This document shows positions 52,089 to 60,856 of a stretch of 64,000 bases of DNA, in pieces (within the stretch, counting starts at the first letter, position 1; each line of letters opens with the position of its first letter). The notes beneath the pieces are model-generated. The model saw only the letters and a list, made by a program, of their open reading frames with translations, did no database searches and was not told where the DNA came from. Source of the stretch: Flavobacteriales bacterium (lineage in GTDB: Bacteria; Bacteroidota; Bacteroidia; Flavobacteriales_D; Sanyastnellaceae); contig JAIBBG010000004.1 of NCBI GenBank assembly GCA_019694805.1, forward strand, positions 1-64,000, in the 5' to 3' direction. A program made the position numbers and the translations under genes.

Positions 52089-52836
52089 CGATCTCAAAAT
52101 TCTACAGAAACTATCGGATAGAGATTTAAATAATCGCAATGCCCTGATCAGACTCTTTAAAGATACTCCGATTCCAGATAATGAAATTTTGTCCAATCTT
52201 GGACTCTATCATACAAGGCAATCGTTAAGCCGCATTTTTTTTATGAATGAAATGTACCAGCGCATCATCGATGTGAATGGAAGTATTGTTGAGTTTGGGA
52301 CACGTTGGGGACAAAATCTCGCTCTATTTGAGACTTTTCGAAGCATTTACGAACCATACAACTACACCAGAAGAATATTAGCCTTTGATACTTTCGAAGG
52401 ATTTCCGTCGGTACATGAAAAGGATGGTAAAGATGCTAATGTGATTGAGGGTGCATATAATGTGACAAGTAATTATGAGAATTATTTGATGGAATTATTG
52501 AATTTGCATAAAGCATCGAATCCAATTTCTCACATCCAGAATATTGAGTTGGTGAAAGGCAATGCAATCACCACCTTTAAAAAATATGTTGAAGACCATC
52601 CTGAGTTGATCATTGCATTTGCCTATTTCGATTTCGATATCTATGAACCGACTGTTGAGTGTTTGAAAGCGGCCAAGCATTGCTTCACGCCAGGGTCTGT
52701 AATTGGTTTTGATGAATTGAACCACCCCAATTGGCCGGGTGAAACTGTAGCATTGCGCGAGGTATTCGGCACGACTAAATACAAAATCTTCAGATCACCT
52801 TACGCAACATATTCATCTTACTTGATCTTCGAATAA
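52081..52836 (+). CDS. TylF/MycF-like SAM-dependent methyltransferase
   Basis: 251 residues. SAM-binding IVEFGTRWGQNLALF, then ILAFDTFEGFPSVHEKDG, and the metal-binding pattern FDFDIYEPT, with GSVIGFDELNHPNWPGE. This matches the macrocin O-methyltransferase (TylF) family, Mg-dependent enzymes that methylate sugar hydroxyls. Within the operon (overlapping LegG by eight bases and one base from the PIG-L gene) it probably O-methylates the nonulosonate or a neighbouring sugar. The acceptor is unknown. Confidence 0.85.
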   Translation: MSNDLKILQKLSDRDLNNRNALIRLFKDTPIPDNEILSNLGLYHTRQSLSRIFFMNEMYQRIIDVNGSIVEFGTRWGQNLALFETFRSIYEPYNYTRRILAFDTFEGFPSVHEKDGKDANVIEGAYNVTSNYENYLMELLNLHKASNPISHIQNIELVKGNAITTFKKYVEDHPELIIAFAYFDFDIYEPTVECLKAAKHCFTPGSVIGFDELNHPNWPGETVALREVFGTTKYKIFRSPYATYSSYLIFE

Positions 52837-52837
52837 C

Positions 52838-53509
52838 ATGGCGAACATTCTGGTTGTTGCGGCACATCCTGATGATGAAATGATCGGAGCAGGCGGCACC
52901 TTACTCAAGCATATCGCAGCTGGCGATAAGGTTTTCTGGCTGATCATTACTGGCATGTCTGAGCATCAGGGGTTTTCTGCAGACCGCATTGCATCTCGAG
53001 CAAAAGAAATTGATCGGGTGGCAATTGAAGCAGGTTTTGCACGAACTGTCAAATTGAATTATCCAACCATGACATTAAGTGGAGAAACGCTTGTAGATAT
53101 GGTGCCAAAAATATCAGCAGTCTTTCAGGAAATTCAACCTGAAACCATTTATACGATGAACCGCTCAGATGCTCATTCAGATCATCGTGTCATCTTTGAT
53201 GCGGTGATGGCGTGCACCAAATCGTTTCGATATCCATACATCAAAAAAGTACTGATGTACGAAACGTTGTCCGAGACAGAGTTTTCTCCGTCTTTATCAG
53301 AAAATGCATTTGTACCAAACTATTTTGTGGACATTACTCCACATTTTAGGCGAAAGGCAGAAATCTCCAAGATTTATGAATCAGAACTCGGGGAACATCC
53401 GTTTCCACGAAGTTTACGAAATCTTGAAGCCTTAGCTGTATTTCGTGGTGCATCCTGCGGAGTTGAATACGCGGAAGCTTTTCAATTAATCCGATTTATT
53501 GATAAATAA
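52838..53509 (+). CDS. PIG-L/LmbE-family deacetylase
   Basis: 223 residues. Zinc motif AHPDDE (His10, Asp12/13) at the N-terminus, and the distal HSDHR (in SDAHSDHRVIFDAV) near residue 115. The family removes acetyl from N-acetylated sugars (GlcNAc-PI, GlcNAc-Ins, antibiotic sugars). Here it may deacetylate an amino-sugar intermediate so that another acyl group can be placed, or act in GDP-GlcN/GDP-GlcNAc exchange. This is inferred from the neighbours. Confidence 0.9.
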   Translation: MANILVVAAHPDDEMIGAGGTLLKHIAAGDKVFWLIITGMSEHQGFSADRIASRAKEIDRVAIEAGFARTVKLNYPTMTLSGETLVDMVPKISAVFQEIQPETIYTMNRSDAHSDHRVIFDAVMACTKSFRYPYIKKVLMYETLSETEFSPSLSENAFVPNYFVDITPHFRRKAEISKIYESELGEHPFPRSLRNLEALAVFRGASCGVEYAEAFQLIRFIDK

Positions 53510-53560
53510 TTTCGTTTCATCCGATGTTTAAAATCGGAATTCACTCATGCAAGAATTACA

Positions 53561-54619
53561 ATGCTTAAAGACTATCAATATCACAATATCTTTTCTTCTG
53601 AAAATGCGCGTGAGGCTCTTCGTAAGTTGGATGCGCTGCCGGAATTGACAAGCAGAACCTTATTTGTCATTGACCAAGAAGGCCATTTATTGGGAACCAT
53701 AACCGATGGAGATATACGGCGCGGTCTCTTGAAGAATTTGGAAATTTCTGATTCGGTGACATTGTTCATGCATGAAGAATTCAAACGCATTACACTAAAA
53801 CCATCTGGTCCTGAAGAGCTCAGGACCTATAGAAACTCTGGCATTAGAATGATTCCAGTGGTAGATGGAAATGCTCGTCTCATTGATGTCATTGACTTAG
53901 ATAAAACAAGATCAGTACTTCCGGTCACCGCAGTAATTATGGCCGGAGGAAAAGGTGAAAGACTAAGACCTCTGACTGATTCTGTGCCCAAACCCATGCT
54001 TAAAATTGGAGATAAGCCGATCATTGAACACAACATTGACAGACTCATTCAATACGGCATCGATGAAATTTTTATCAGCATCAATTATCTGGGAGATCAA
54101 ATAAAAAATTACTTTGGCGACGGAAATCGTAAGGGAATTTCCATTCAGTACATTGAAGAAACAACTCCACTTGGAACCATCGGCTCAATTTCCCTTCTCC
54201 CTCAGATTCGCAATAATAATATTCTGTTGCTCAACTCAGATCTTCTAACCAATATTGATTTTGAATCTTTCTATGAAGAATATGCCGGCAAAGGAGCAAT
54301 GATGACGGTGGCGAGTATTCCATATCAATTTCAGGTGCCATATGCTGTCCTTGAAACTAAGGAAGAAATCGTGCATGCGTTCTTGGAAAAACCAAGTTAT
54401 ACATACTACAGCAATGCCGGGATTTATCTTATAGCCAAATCTGCTTGTGATAAGTACATTCCAAAAGGATCGTTCTTCAATACGACAGATTTGATGGAAG
54501 AAATCATAAAATCGGGACATAAGCTGACACACTATCCTCACATGGGGTATTGGTTGGATATTGGAAAATACCCCGATTTTATCAAAGCGCAAGAGGATAT
54601 AAAATATATCAAACTCTGA
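53561..54619 (+). CDS. ptmE: PtmE-like nucleotidyltransferase with N-terminal CBS pair
   Basis: 352 residues. Two CBS motifs (about 1-120; LFVIDQEGHLLGTITDGDIRRGLL, in parts GTITDGDIRRG, and MIPVVDGNARLIDVI) precede a sugar-nucleotide transferase domain (about 125-350) with MAGGKGERLRPLTD, KPMLKIGDKPIIEHNI and LLNSDLLTNIDF. This architecture is that of PtmE/LegX, the glucosamine-1-phosphate guanylyltransferase that starts the GDP-linked legionaminic acid pathway in Campylobacter. It supports a GDP route here. The CBS pair may sense a nucleotide. Confidence 0.87.
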   Translation: MLKDYQYHNIFSSENAREALRKLDALPELTSRTLFVIDQEGHLLGTITDGDIRRGLLKNLEISDSVTLFMHEEFKRITLKPSGPEELRTYRNSGIRMIPVVDGNARLIDVIDLDKTRSVLPVTAVIMAGGKGERLRPLTDSVPKPMLKIGDKPIIEHNIDRLIQYGIDEIFISINYLGDQIKNYFGDGNRKGISIQYIEETTPLGTIGSISLLPQIRNNNILLLNSDLLTNIDFESFYEEYAGKGAMMTVASIPYQFQVPYAVLETKEEIVHAFLEKPSYTYYSNAGIYLIAKSACDKYIPKGSFFNTTDLMEEIIKSGHKLTHYPHMGYWLDIGKYPDFIKAQEDIKYIKL

Positions 54620-55311
54620 TGAAAACATTGTTTGTCATTCCGGCACGTAAAGGTTCGAAAGGAGTACCGGGAAAAAATAGTCGTTTGTTACATGATAAAC
54701 CGTTGATTCAATATAGCATAGATACGGCACTTTCCGTAGCCCGTCCTGAAGACATTTGTGTTACGACAGATTCACCAGAAATAATGGCGATTGCAGAGCA
54801 AGCAGGATTAGAAATACCCTTCACTAGACCATCAGAATTGGCGACAGATACTGCCGGAAGCCGAGAGGTTATTTTACATGCACTTCATCACTACAAAAGG
54901 AATGGCATCCAGTATGACTCTATTGTGCTCTTGCAGCCAACATCGCCCTTCAGAAAGACATCAGACGTCATGCAGATGATGCAGATGCTTGAGAACAATA
55001 CCGAAATGGTGGTTTCAGTAAAAAAAAGTCATGACAATCCATACTTTTCCATGTTTGAAGAAAATTCTGAGGGATACCTTCAAGTGGTAAAATCAGGATC
55101 ATATGCGAGGCGCCAGGATTGCCCACCCGTTTATACATACAACGGTTCTGTATACGTAATACGCGCCGAGTCTTATGAGGGAAAGAACACCTCAGAATTT
55201 AAATTCATCAAGAAATTTGTCATGGATGAATTACATTCTGTTGATATCGACCAGCCATTTGATTGGATGGTAGCAGAGATGATACTCGAAAAGAATTTAC
55301 TTTCGCAGTAA
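54619..55311 (+). CDS. legF: CMP-nonulosonate cytidylyltransferase (NeuA/LegF)
   Basis: 230 residues from the ATG at 54619, which overlaps the ptmE stop by one base (TGATG); the frame is open further upstream but only this start gives the family N-terminus, FVIPARKGSKGVPGKN. Other motifs: TDSPEIMAIA, LQPTSPFR and YTYNGSVYVI. It activates the nine-carbon acid as its CMP sugar for glycosyltransfer. Substrate choice (Leg, Pse, Neu5Ac) follows the surrounding genes and is taken as legionaminate-like. Confidence 0.9.
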   Translation: MKTLFVIPARKGSKGVPGKNSRLLHDKPLIQYSIDTALSVARPEDICVTTDSPEIMAIAEQAGLEIPFTRPSELATDTAGSREVILHALHHYKRNGIQYDSIVLLQPTSPFRKTSDVMQMMQMLENNTEMVVSVKKSHDNPYFSMFEENSEGYLQVVKSGSYARRQDCPPVYTYNGSVYVIRAESYEGKNTSEFKFIKKFVMDELHSVDIDQPFDWMVAEMILEKNLLSQ

Positions 55312-55348
55312 CATTGAATTTCACCAGAATCAAGTTTTACAAAATACA

Positions 55349-56770
55349 ATGGTTGAAACTACAGGTGTCAATCCCAGGCTGGATCAAATACTAAAGATCG
55401 AAGCGAAATATCCGGTTGAAACATGGAAAATCAATGATGTGCATATTTGGCCTGTATTACGCACTCGCATTTATATTGAACTTGCTGTAGAAGACCTAAA
55501 TGCCAGATTCGATAAAAACACCATCGAAGAAGGAAGGAAAGAAGCGCAGGAATCAGGTCAAAAACGCAGACCGACCAGACTTCATCTCTTACTTGATTAT
55601 TTACATTACTTGTGGTTTTTAATCAAACCGCTCAAGAAATCCAAAGGAATATTTGTAACGCCGGGCTCATACAATGATGTTTTTCAAGGCAAATACTATC
55701 ACAAGTTCTTCGATCCTATCCGTCTAAAATCGAAAGACTATACAAATAGTTACATCATTGAAATTGGTAAAAGTCCATCTCACCAGTTGAGAAATACATT
55801 TCATATCACAGATTTCGATTTTCTTCATCGCATCCATGAGAGGCAAATCAGAAAAAAACTCCTCGTTACACAACTCGAAAAATATGATGAATTCTGCGCG
55901 GAAGTGAGCACAGTGACATCATTGGTGAATCGTTTTCCTAAACGTGCGATGATTGAAGCGTACTATACCATTAAAAAATATGAAGCATTCTTCGATCTTT
56001 TCATTAGGAAAACGAAAGCAAAAGAAGCGTTTAGTTTATGTTACTACCTCGATTCATACGTAGTTTTCGGGATGAACCTTGCTGCACATAAGTTAGATAT
56101 TTCATCAACTGACATCCAACACGGTGGGCAAGGACCGATACATTTAGCTTACTGCAAGTACAAAAGACTTCCCGACAGTGGCCGATATGAAGTCATGCCC
56201 AAATATTTTTGGTGCTGGGATGCCTATTCCGTTGCCGAAATAGAAAAGTGGAGTACAGACCCAAAAAGTAAACACAAGGCATTCGTTGGAGGACATCCCT
56301 GGCTTCAGTTCATCAAGGAGCAACTGAACAATCAAGCCAAAAATGAATTGGCTGTACTTCACACTCTGCAACCTCTTGGAGAACTCATTCCTGAATCCAT
56401 GATACAAACCATACTGGCAACAGGAAAGGATGTGAAATGGATCTTAAGACTCCATCCAAGAACCAAGAGTAGAAAAGGGGAACTTGAAGAAGTTATTCAT
56501 CAGAATCATCTTGAGGAGTACATTCATCCGGCAACATTCTCTACTATCTCACTCCCTGAGTCACTTGCACTATCCCGGGTTCACCTCAGTAGATGGTCAG
56601 GGTCCATCATCGAAGCATCTATCATGGGAATTCCCAACATTATTCTCGATCCGATTGGCGTTACTTCATTTATTCAATGGATTGAAGGTGGCCATTCGTA
56701 CGATGCATCAGAACTGACACCCCAGCAAACCGCTGACCTCATACATCAACTCATTGCGAAATACAATTAA
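55349..56770 (+). CDS. putative nonulosonate/surface-glycan transferase (LIC12162-like)
   Basis: 473 residues, no signal peptide or membrane helix. An N-terminal WKINDVHIWPVLRTRIY pattern, then a basic stretch, then a GT-B-like C-terminal half: DIQHGGQGPIHLAY, YFWCWDAYS, GGHPWL, VKWILRLHPRTKSRK and SRWSGSIIEASIMGIPNIILDP (parts LSRWSGSIIEAS, MGIPNIILDP). The HGG, RLHPR and SGSIIEA motifs recall capsule-type and polysialyl/KDO transferases and the LIC12162-type proteins found in nonulosonate loci. Because it ends the operon after the CMP-sugar synthase, it is the best candidate to use the CMP-sugar. No experimental function can be stated. Confidence 0.7.
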   Translation: MVETTGVNPRLDQILKIEAKYPVETWKINDVHIWPVLRTRIYIELAVEDLNARFDKNTIEEGRKEAQESGQKRRPTRLHLLLDYLHYLWFLIKPLKKSKGIFVTPGSYNDVFQGKYYHKFFDPIRLKSKDYTNSYIIEIGKSPSHQLRNTFHITDFDFLHRIHERQIRKKLLVTQLEKYDEFCAEVSTVTSLVNRFPKRAMIEAYYTIKKYEAFFDLFIRKTKAKEAFSLCYYLDSYVVFGMNLAAHKLDISSTDIQHGGQGPIHLAYCKYKRLPDSGRYEVMPKYFWCWDAYSVAEIEKWSTDPKSKHKAFVGGHPWLQFIKEQLNNQAKNELAVLHTLQPLGELIPESMIQTILATGKDVKWILRLHPRTKSRKGELEEVIHQNHLEEYIHPATFSTISLPESLALSRVHLSRWSGSIIEASIMGIPNIILDPIGVTSFIQWIEGGHSYDASELTPQQTADLIHQLIAKYN

Positions 56771-56868
56771 TCTCCAAATGGGGGTCTCGTTTTGGATTAA
56801 AAACAGGCTGTGAATAAACATGGAAATGGTTCAATGACGGGGTTCATTCCAGAGCTACTTTAGTCACC

Positions 56869-57450
56869 ATGGTTAGCTATCTTGACCTCATTCTGCTCAT
56901 ACCCATAGGACTGGCAATCTGGAAAGGTTGGAAAAATGGCTTCGTTATGGAAGTCTTTTCCATGCTGGCGCTATTTGTTGGGATCTATGCAGGCATCCAC
57001 CTCAGTGATTGGATGGCATCTTTTCTCCATGATAAAATGAATGTTCAATCAGAGAATTTACCCATCATCTCATTTGTTGTGGTATTTCTCCTCGTGCTGG
57101 TTGGGTTGTTCTTCTTAGGAAAACTCATTACACAAAGTGTGAGTGCCGGTGGTGCCGAACGTTGGAATCAAATTGGTGGAGCCTTTTTTTCACTGACGAA
57201 AACATTGCTATTCCTGAGCATCACCTTCGTTCTATTTAATGCACTGGATAGAAAATACTCATGGCTACCTCATGAGCAAAAGTCTCATTCATATTTCTAT
57301 GAGCCCATTTACAATTTCAGTCTTTTTCTTCTACCGTCCGTAGAAAACAGCGATTTCTATAAAAAGCTGGAAGAAAAACAACTCGCCCCAATAGATACTT
57401 CTATCGAAGAGAAGGTGGAAGCATCAGCGAAGAACAATGGGTCGAATTGA
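56869..57450 (+). CDS. CvpA-family membrane protein
   Basis: 193 residues with four membrane helices (DLILLIPIGLAIWKGWKNGF, MLALFVGIYAGIHL, FVVVFLLVLVGLFFLGKLI and LTKTLLFLSITFVLFNAL, quoted in parts as DLILLIPIGLAIWKG and VVVFLLVLVGLFFLG). The first-loop WKGWKNGFVMEV is the family hallmark. CvpA was named for colicin V production and is linked to envelope stress tolerance; its mechanism is unclear. The C-terminal tail is soluble and charged. Its stop abuts the convergent gene's stop. Confidence 0.87.
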   Translation: MVSYLDLILLIPIGLAIWKGWKNGFVMEVFSMLALFVGIYAGIHLSDWMASFLHDKMNVQSENLPIISFVVVFLLVLVGLFFLGKLITQSVSAGGAERWNQIGGAFFSLTKTLLFLSITFVLFNALDRKYSWLPHEQKSHSYFYEPIYNFSLFLLPSVENSDFYKKLEEKQLAPIDTSIEEKVEASAKNNGSN

Positions 57451-59973
57451 TCAGTTTTTGAAAAACTGAATCGCCTCTAGTTCCAACGCCTCACCAGAGA
57501 TGTGTACCAAATAATTGCCCGAGGAGAGTTCACTCAAATCGAACAACCATTGATAGTGACCTGGTGTTATGTTTCTGTCCATAGTAGCTACCAGTTTGCC
57601 ATTGAGTGTATAAATCTTCGCTGTAGCGCATTTTTCCACTGAAGAATGTACGTTGAGCACCAATACATCTTCAACAGGATTGACAGCGAGATCAAAACGA
57701 ATTCCAGCTTCCTCATCACGTGTAATGACACTTACTCCTGGTTCTGAAAACAAATCATTCTCCCAAATACCCCTACCAAAAGTGCCTGCTCTCAATTTTC
57801 TTGAAGAGTACTGAATTTCAAGATCGGTCACTGAGGTGTTTGGTAAACCTTCTCCAAAATATTCCCATGCGGCCAAGTCTTCATTAAAAATAAAAACACC
57901 TACATCCGTGCCGACATACAAATCGAGGTGTGGACTTTCCTTATCAATTACCGAAGCATTTATAGGCACATTGGGCAAGTTGAATGAGACATTGGTGAAA
58001 GAATCGCCACCATCATCAGAAAAGAAAACTTTCTTTCCGACCGCATAACCAGAAATGGTAACCCATAATTTCGATGCATCATAAGGATGAACAACAATGC
58101 TGCTGATTTCAGCACCATTGGTAGCACCAAGAAAAACATTTTGACTTCCCCATGTATCTCCACTGTTCGCAGTATAGTACAATCTCACACCATAAGAAGC
58201 GTAAATGACGTCATCATTGGTGGTGGCAACAGCAATGGCGGAAATTTTATTGTCAACATTTCCTGTGAGATTAGAGCTAAGGGCAGTCCATGAATTACCT
58301 TGATTGTTCGATCTGTAAACATCTTCATAACCGGCAACGATTATTGAAGGATCAGAGGGTTGCAACACGTAAGGTGTAACCCAAGCACCACCTTGAGATT
58401 CTTGAGGTGTGATTTCGTGGTATGTATCTCCATTCCACTGATCATAACTGCGATACAATTGACCATTGATATAGGTGGTGTAAATGATTTCATCATCTTC
58501 ATGATTGATGGCAACCTCCATCGCGTCACCTCCATTCGTTGCTTCCCATTCGGTGAATCCCACACGCTTTCTGCCACCATTATCCTGTGTACCACCAATC
58601 ATGAATATTTCATCATTTTGAGAGACTGCAATGCGATAGTATTGAGTAATGATAAGTCCAGCGGTGAGTTCCGTCCACCAATCCATATCCTCATCATACT
58701 TATACACTCCACCATCGTTACAGAAAAAGATTTCATTCGTGAGTGGATGATAAACCACATTTCGATTGTCGGCATGAACTTCAACAAACTCGCCCGAGTC
58801 ATACCAATCTGTGAATTGCTCCCAACTAAAACCACCATCCACTGATCTATAAACAACGACGAATCCGCAATAGAGGACATCCTGATATTGTGGCGAGAAG
58901 AATATGACACCATCATCAGGCATCATGGAGATGTAATCCACAGTAAGCCCACTATCGAAGCTGGCGTAAAAATCCATGGTGCCCGAAGCGGAAGATTGAA
59001 TTCCCAAAAATTCCGGCTGTGCTGGAGTCACGGTCAATTCCAAATAGTTGGCCGTCATGTTAAAGTCACTACTCTGCGTCCAGTTTTCGCCATGATCGAC
59101 CGAAACATAGACTTCGCTGCTACCGAAATAATCATCGGTCGCGCAATACAGAACGGCATCACTTCCTGGCTTAAAGATCACATCATGATGAGATCCATCA
59201 TGAACCATTTCCCAATTTTCACCACCATCTTGGGTGCGAAAAAGTCCATTTGTCTGAGCAACGAAAAGCTCCTGACTATTGTACGGATTCATCACCATCC
59301 GCATATAAGCAATGGAGTTGGTAAAATCCGCGATGTTACCAGTTGGCTCCCAAGTTTGGCCTCCATCAATTGATTTGTAAACACCAAGACCATAATTCCA
59401 CCAGCCCACATGATCACCAATGGTGATATAAATGATATCAGGATTCTGATGGTCAACACAAATATTACCCACACTCACATAAGGTAATGAATCGCCTAAA
59501 GCTGAATAGGTTTCCCCACCATCAGTTGTTTTCCAGATTCCACCAATTGGAGCTCCTACATAAAAAATATCTGGATCTGTAGGGTGAAATGCTACCGATG
59601 TCGCTCGACCCATTCCATTATAGCCGCCATCACCATATGTTTGATTGATATTGGTCCATGGTGAAGAAAGATCACGATTCGAGCCAGCAACGCCCACCTT
59701 GGCTTCATCAAAAATTCTTTTATTGGCGATCAAATCCGGAAAAGAACCATCAGGCATGATGCGTGACTTCCAATACCACTCCCATCTCTTGTATTTGATG
59801 TAAGCATTATCCGATCCTTCATCAGTTTCATGCTGGTTGAAGTATGTTTCAGCGGCTTGCTGAATATCAAAGAAGTTATTGTTTTCATTGCCCGAAAGTT
59901 GAAATGGCAATTCCTGTGAAACGGCATGGATAAAAACAAAAACACCAAGTGCAGTGGTCAAAAATCTCATCAT
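57451..59973 (-). CDS. BNR/sortilin-type beta-propeller protein with T9SS sorting tail
   Basis: 840 residues. Signal peptide (FLTTALGVFVFIHAVSQ). The body (about 100-740) carries many BNR/Asp-box-type repeats: GGIWKTTDGGETY, GVYKSIDGGQTWEP, GLFRTQDGGENWE, VYVSVDHGENW, YRSNNQGNSWTAL and VFFSDDGGDSF. These suggest a VPS10/sortilin- or xyloglucanase-like propeller; no catalytic residues can be assigned. The C-terminal sorting domain (about 755-840; IRFDLAVNPVEDVLVLNV to LEAIQFFKN) marks it for the T9SS. It is probably a surface or secreted protein, function unknown. It converges on cvpA with no gap. Confidence 0.88.
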   Translation of the reverse strand: MMRFLTTALGVFVFIHAVSQELPFQLSGNENNNFFDIQQAAETYFNQHETDEGSDNAYIKYKRWEWYWKSRIMPDGSFPDLIANKRIFDEAKVGVAGSNRDLSSPWTNINQTYGDGGYNGMGRATSVAFHPTDPDIFYVGAPIGGIWKTTDGGETYSALGDSLPYVSVGNICVDHQNPDIIYITIGDHVGWWNYGLGVYKSIDGGQTWEPTGNIADFTNSIAYMRMVMNPYNSQELFVAQTNGLFRTQDGGENWEMVHDGSHHDVIFKPGSDAVLYCATDDYFGSSEVYVSVDHGENWTQSSDFNMTANYLELTVTPAQPEFLGIQSSASGTMDFYASFDSGLTVDYISMMPDDGVIFFSPQYQDVLYCGFVVVYRSVDGGFSWEQFTDWYDSGEFVEVHADNRNVVYHPLTNEIFFCNDGGVYKYDEDMDWWTELTAGLIITQYYRIAVSQNDEIFMIGGTQDNGGRKRVGFTEWEATNGGDAMEVAINHEDDEIIYTTYINGQLYRSYDQWNGDTYHEITPQESQGGAWVTPYVLQPSDPSIIVAGYEDVYRSNNQGNSWTALSSNLTGNVDNKISAIAVATTNDDVIYASYGVRLYYTANSGDTWGSQNVFLGATNGAEISSIVVHPYDASKLWVTISGYAVGKKVFFSDDGGDSFTNVSFNLPNVPINASVIDKESPHLDLYVGTDVGVFIFNEDLAAWEYFGEGLPNTSVTDLEIQYSSRKLRAGTFGRGIWENDLFSEPGVSVITRDEEAGIRFDLAVNPVEDVLVLNVHSSVEKCATAKIYTLNGKLVATMDRNITPGHYQWLFDLSELSSGNYLVHISGEALELEAIQFFKN

Positions 59974-59985
59974 AGAAACGGGTAT

Positions 59986-60021
59986 AAAAAAACGCCGATG
60001 AAAATAAGCTCATCGGCGTTT
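59986..60021 (-). terminator. terminator of the sdh operon
   Basis: AAACGCCGATGA (59990-60001) pairs perfectly with TCATCGGCGTTT (60010-60021) across an 8-base loop. The minus strand then reads T through 59986. It ends the sdhC-sdhA-sdhB message about 27 bases past the sdhB stop, and lies just upstream of the next minus-strand gene. Confidence 0.88.
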
Positions 60022-60047
60022 CACTAAAATTCAAAATTTTCGAATAA

Positions 60048-60812
60048 TCAATTTTCTGGCTTCACATTCGCCATTAGATATTCACGGTTCATTCTGGCGA
60101 TCACCTCAATAGAAATGTTCTTTGGGCACTGGACTTCGCAAGCACCAATGTTGGAACAATTGCCAAATCCTTCTTCATCCATTTGCTTCACCATATTCAG
60201 AACACGTTCCTTTCTTTCCACTTGACCTTGCGGCAGCAATGCAAATTGTGAAACCTTAGCAGCTACGAACAACATAGCGCTGCCATTCGGACAAGTTGCT
60301 GCACAAGCACCACAACCGATACAAGTCGCAGCATCAAATGCCTTATCCGCATCTTCCTTTGGAATTGGAATCGCGTTGGCATCAAGGGTTCTACCGCTTG
60401 TATTGACTGAAACGAAACCACCAGCTTGTTGAATGCGGTCGAAAGCACCACGATCCACCATCAAATCTTTGATGACTGGAAATGCTTCAGAGCGCCATGG
60501 TTCAATGTAAATGGTTTCACCTTCCTTGAAAGAGCGCATGTGCAGCTGACAAGTAGTTACACCGCGATTTGGACCATGTGCTTCACCATTGATGAACATG
60601 CTACACATGCCACAGATTCCCTCCCGGCAATCATGATCAAATGCCACAGGCTCTTCGCCTTTAGCGACGAGAGAGTCATTTAAGACATCGATCATTTCCA
60701 GGAAAGACATATCTGGAGAGACATTACTCACAGGATATTCAACGATTTTACCTTGTTCGTTGGTGTTTTTCTGTCTCCAGATTTTCAATTTGAGGTTCAT
60801 GCCTTTTTCCAT
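60048..60812 (-). CDS. sdhB: succinate dehydrogenase/fumarate reductase iron-sulfur subunit
   Basis: 254 residues. [2Fe-2S] ligands in CREGICGMC with a following Cys in [10 protein letters not shown]; [4Fe-4S] and [3Fe-4S] ligands in [12 protein letters not shown] and [15 protein letters not shown]. It passes electrons from SdhA to the membrane subunit in complex II. It is last in sdhC-sdhA-sdhB, the order usual in Bacteroidota. Confidence 0.96.
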   Translation of the reverse strand: MEKGMNLKLKIWRQKNTNEQGKIVEYPVSNVSPDMSFLEMIDVLNDSLVAKGEEPVAFDHDCREGICGMCSMFINGEAHGPNRGVTTCQLHMRSFKEGETIYIEPWRSEAFPVIKDLMVDRGAFDRIQQAGGFVSVNTSGRTLDANAIPIPKEDADKAFDAATCIGCGACAATCPNGSAMLFVAAKVSQFALLPQGQVERKERVLNMVKQMDEEGFGNCSNIGACEVQCPKNISIEVIARMNREYLMANVKPEN

Positions 60813-60856
60813 AACCTATTTTTTTTCAATCGTAGCACACCTAAAGAATGCTTTGA

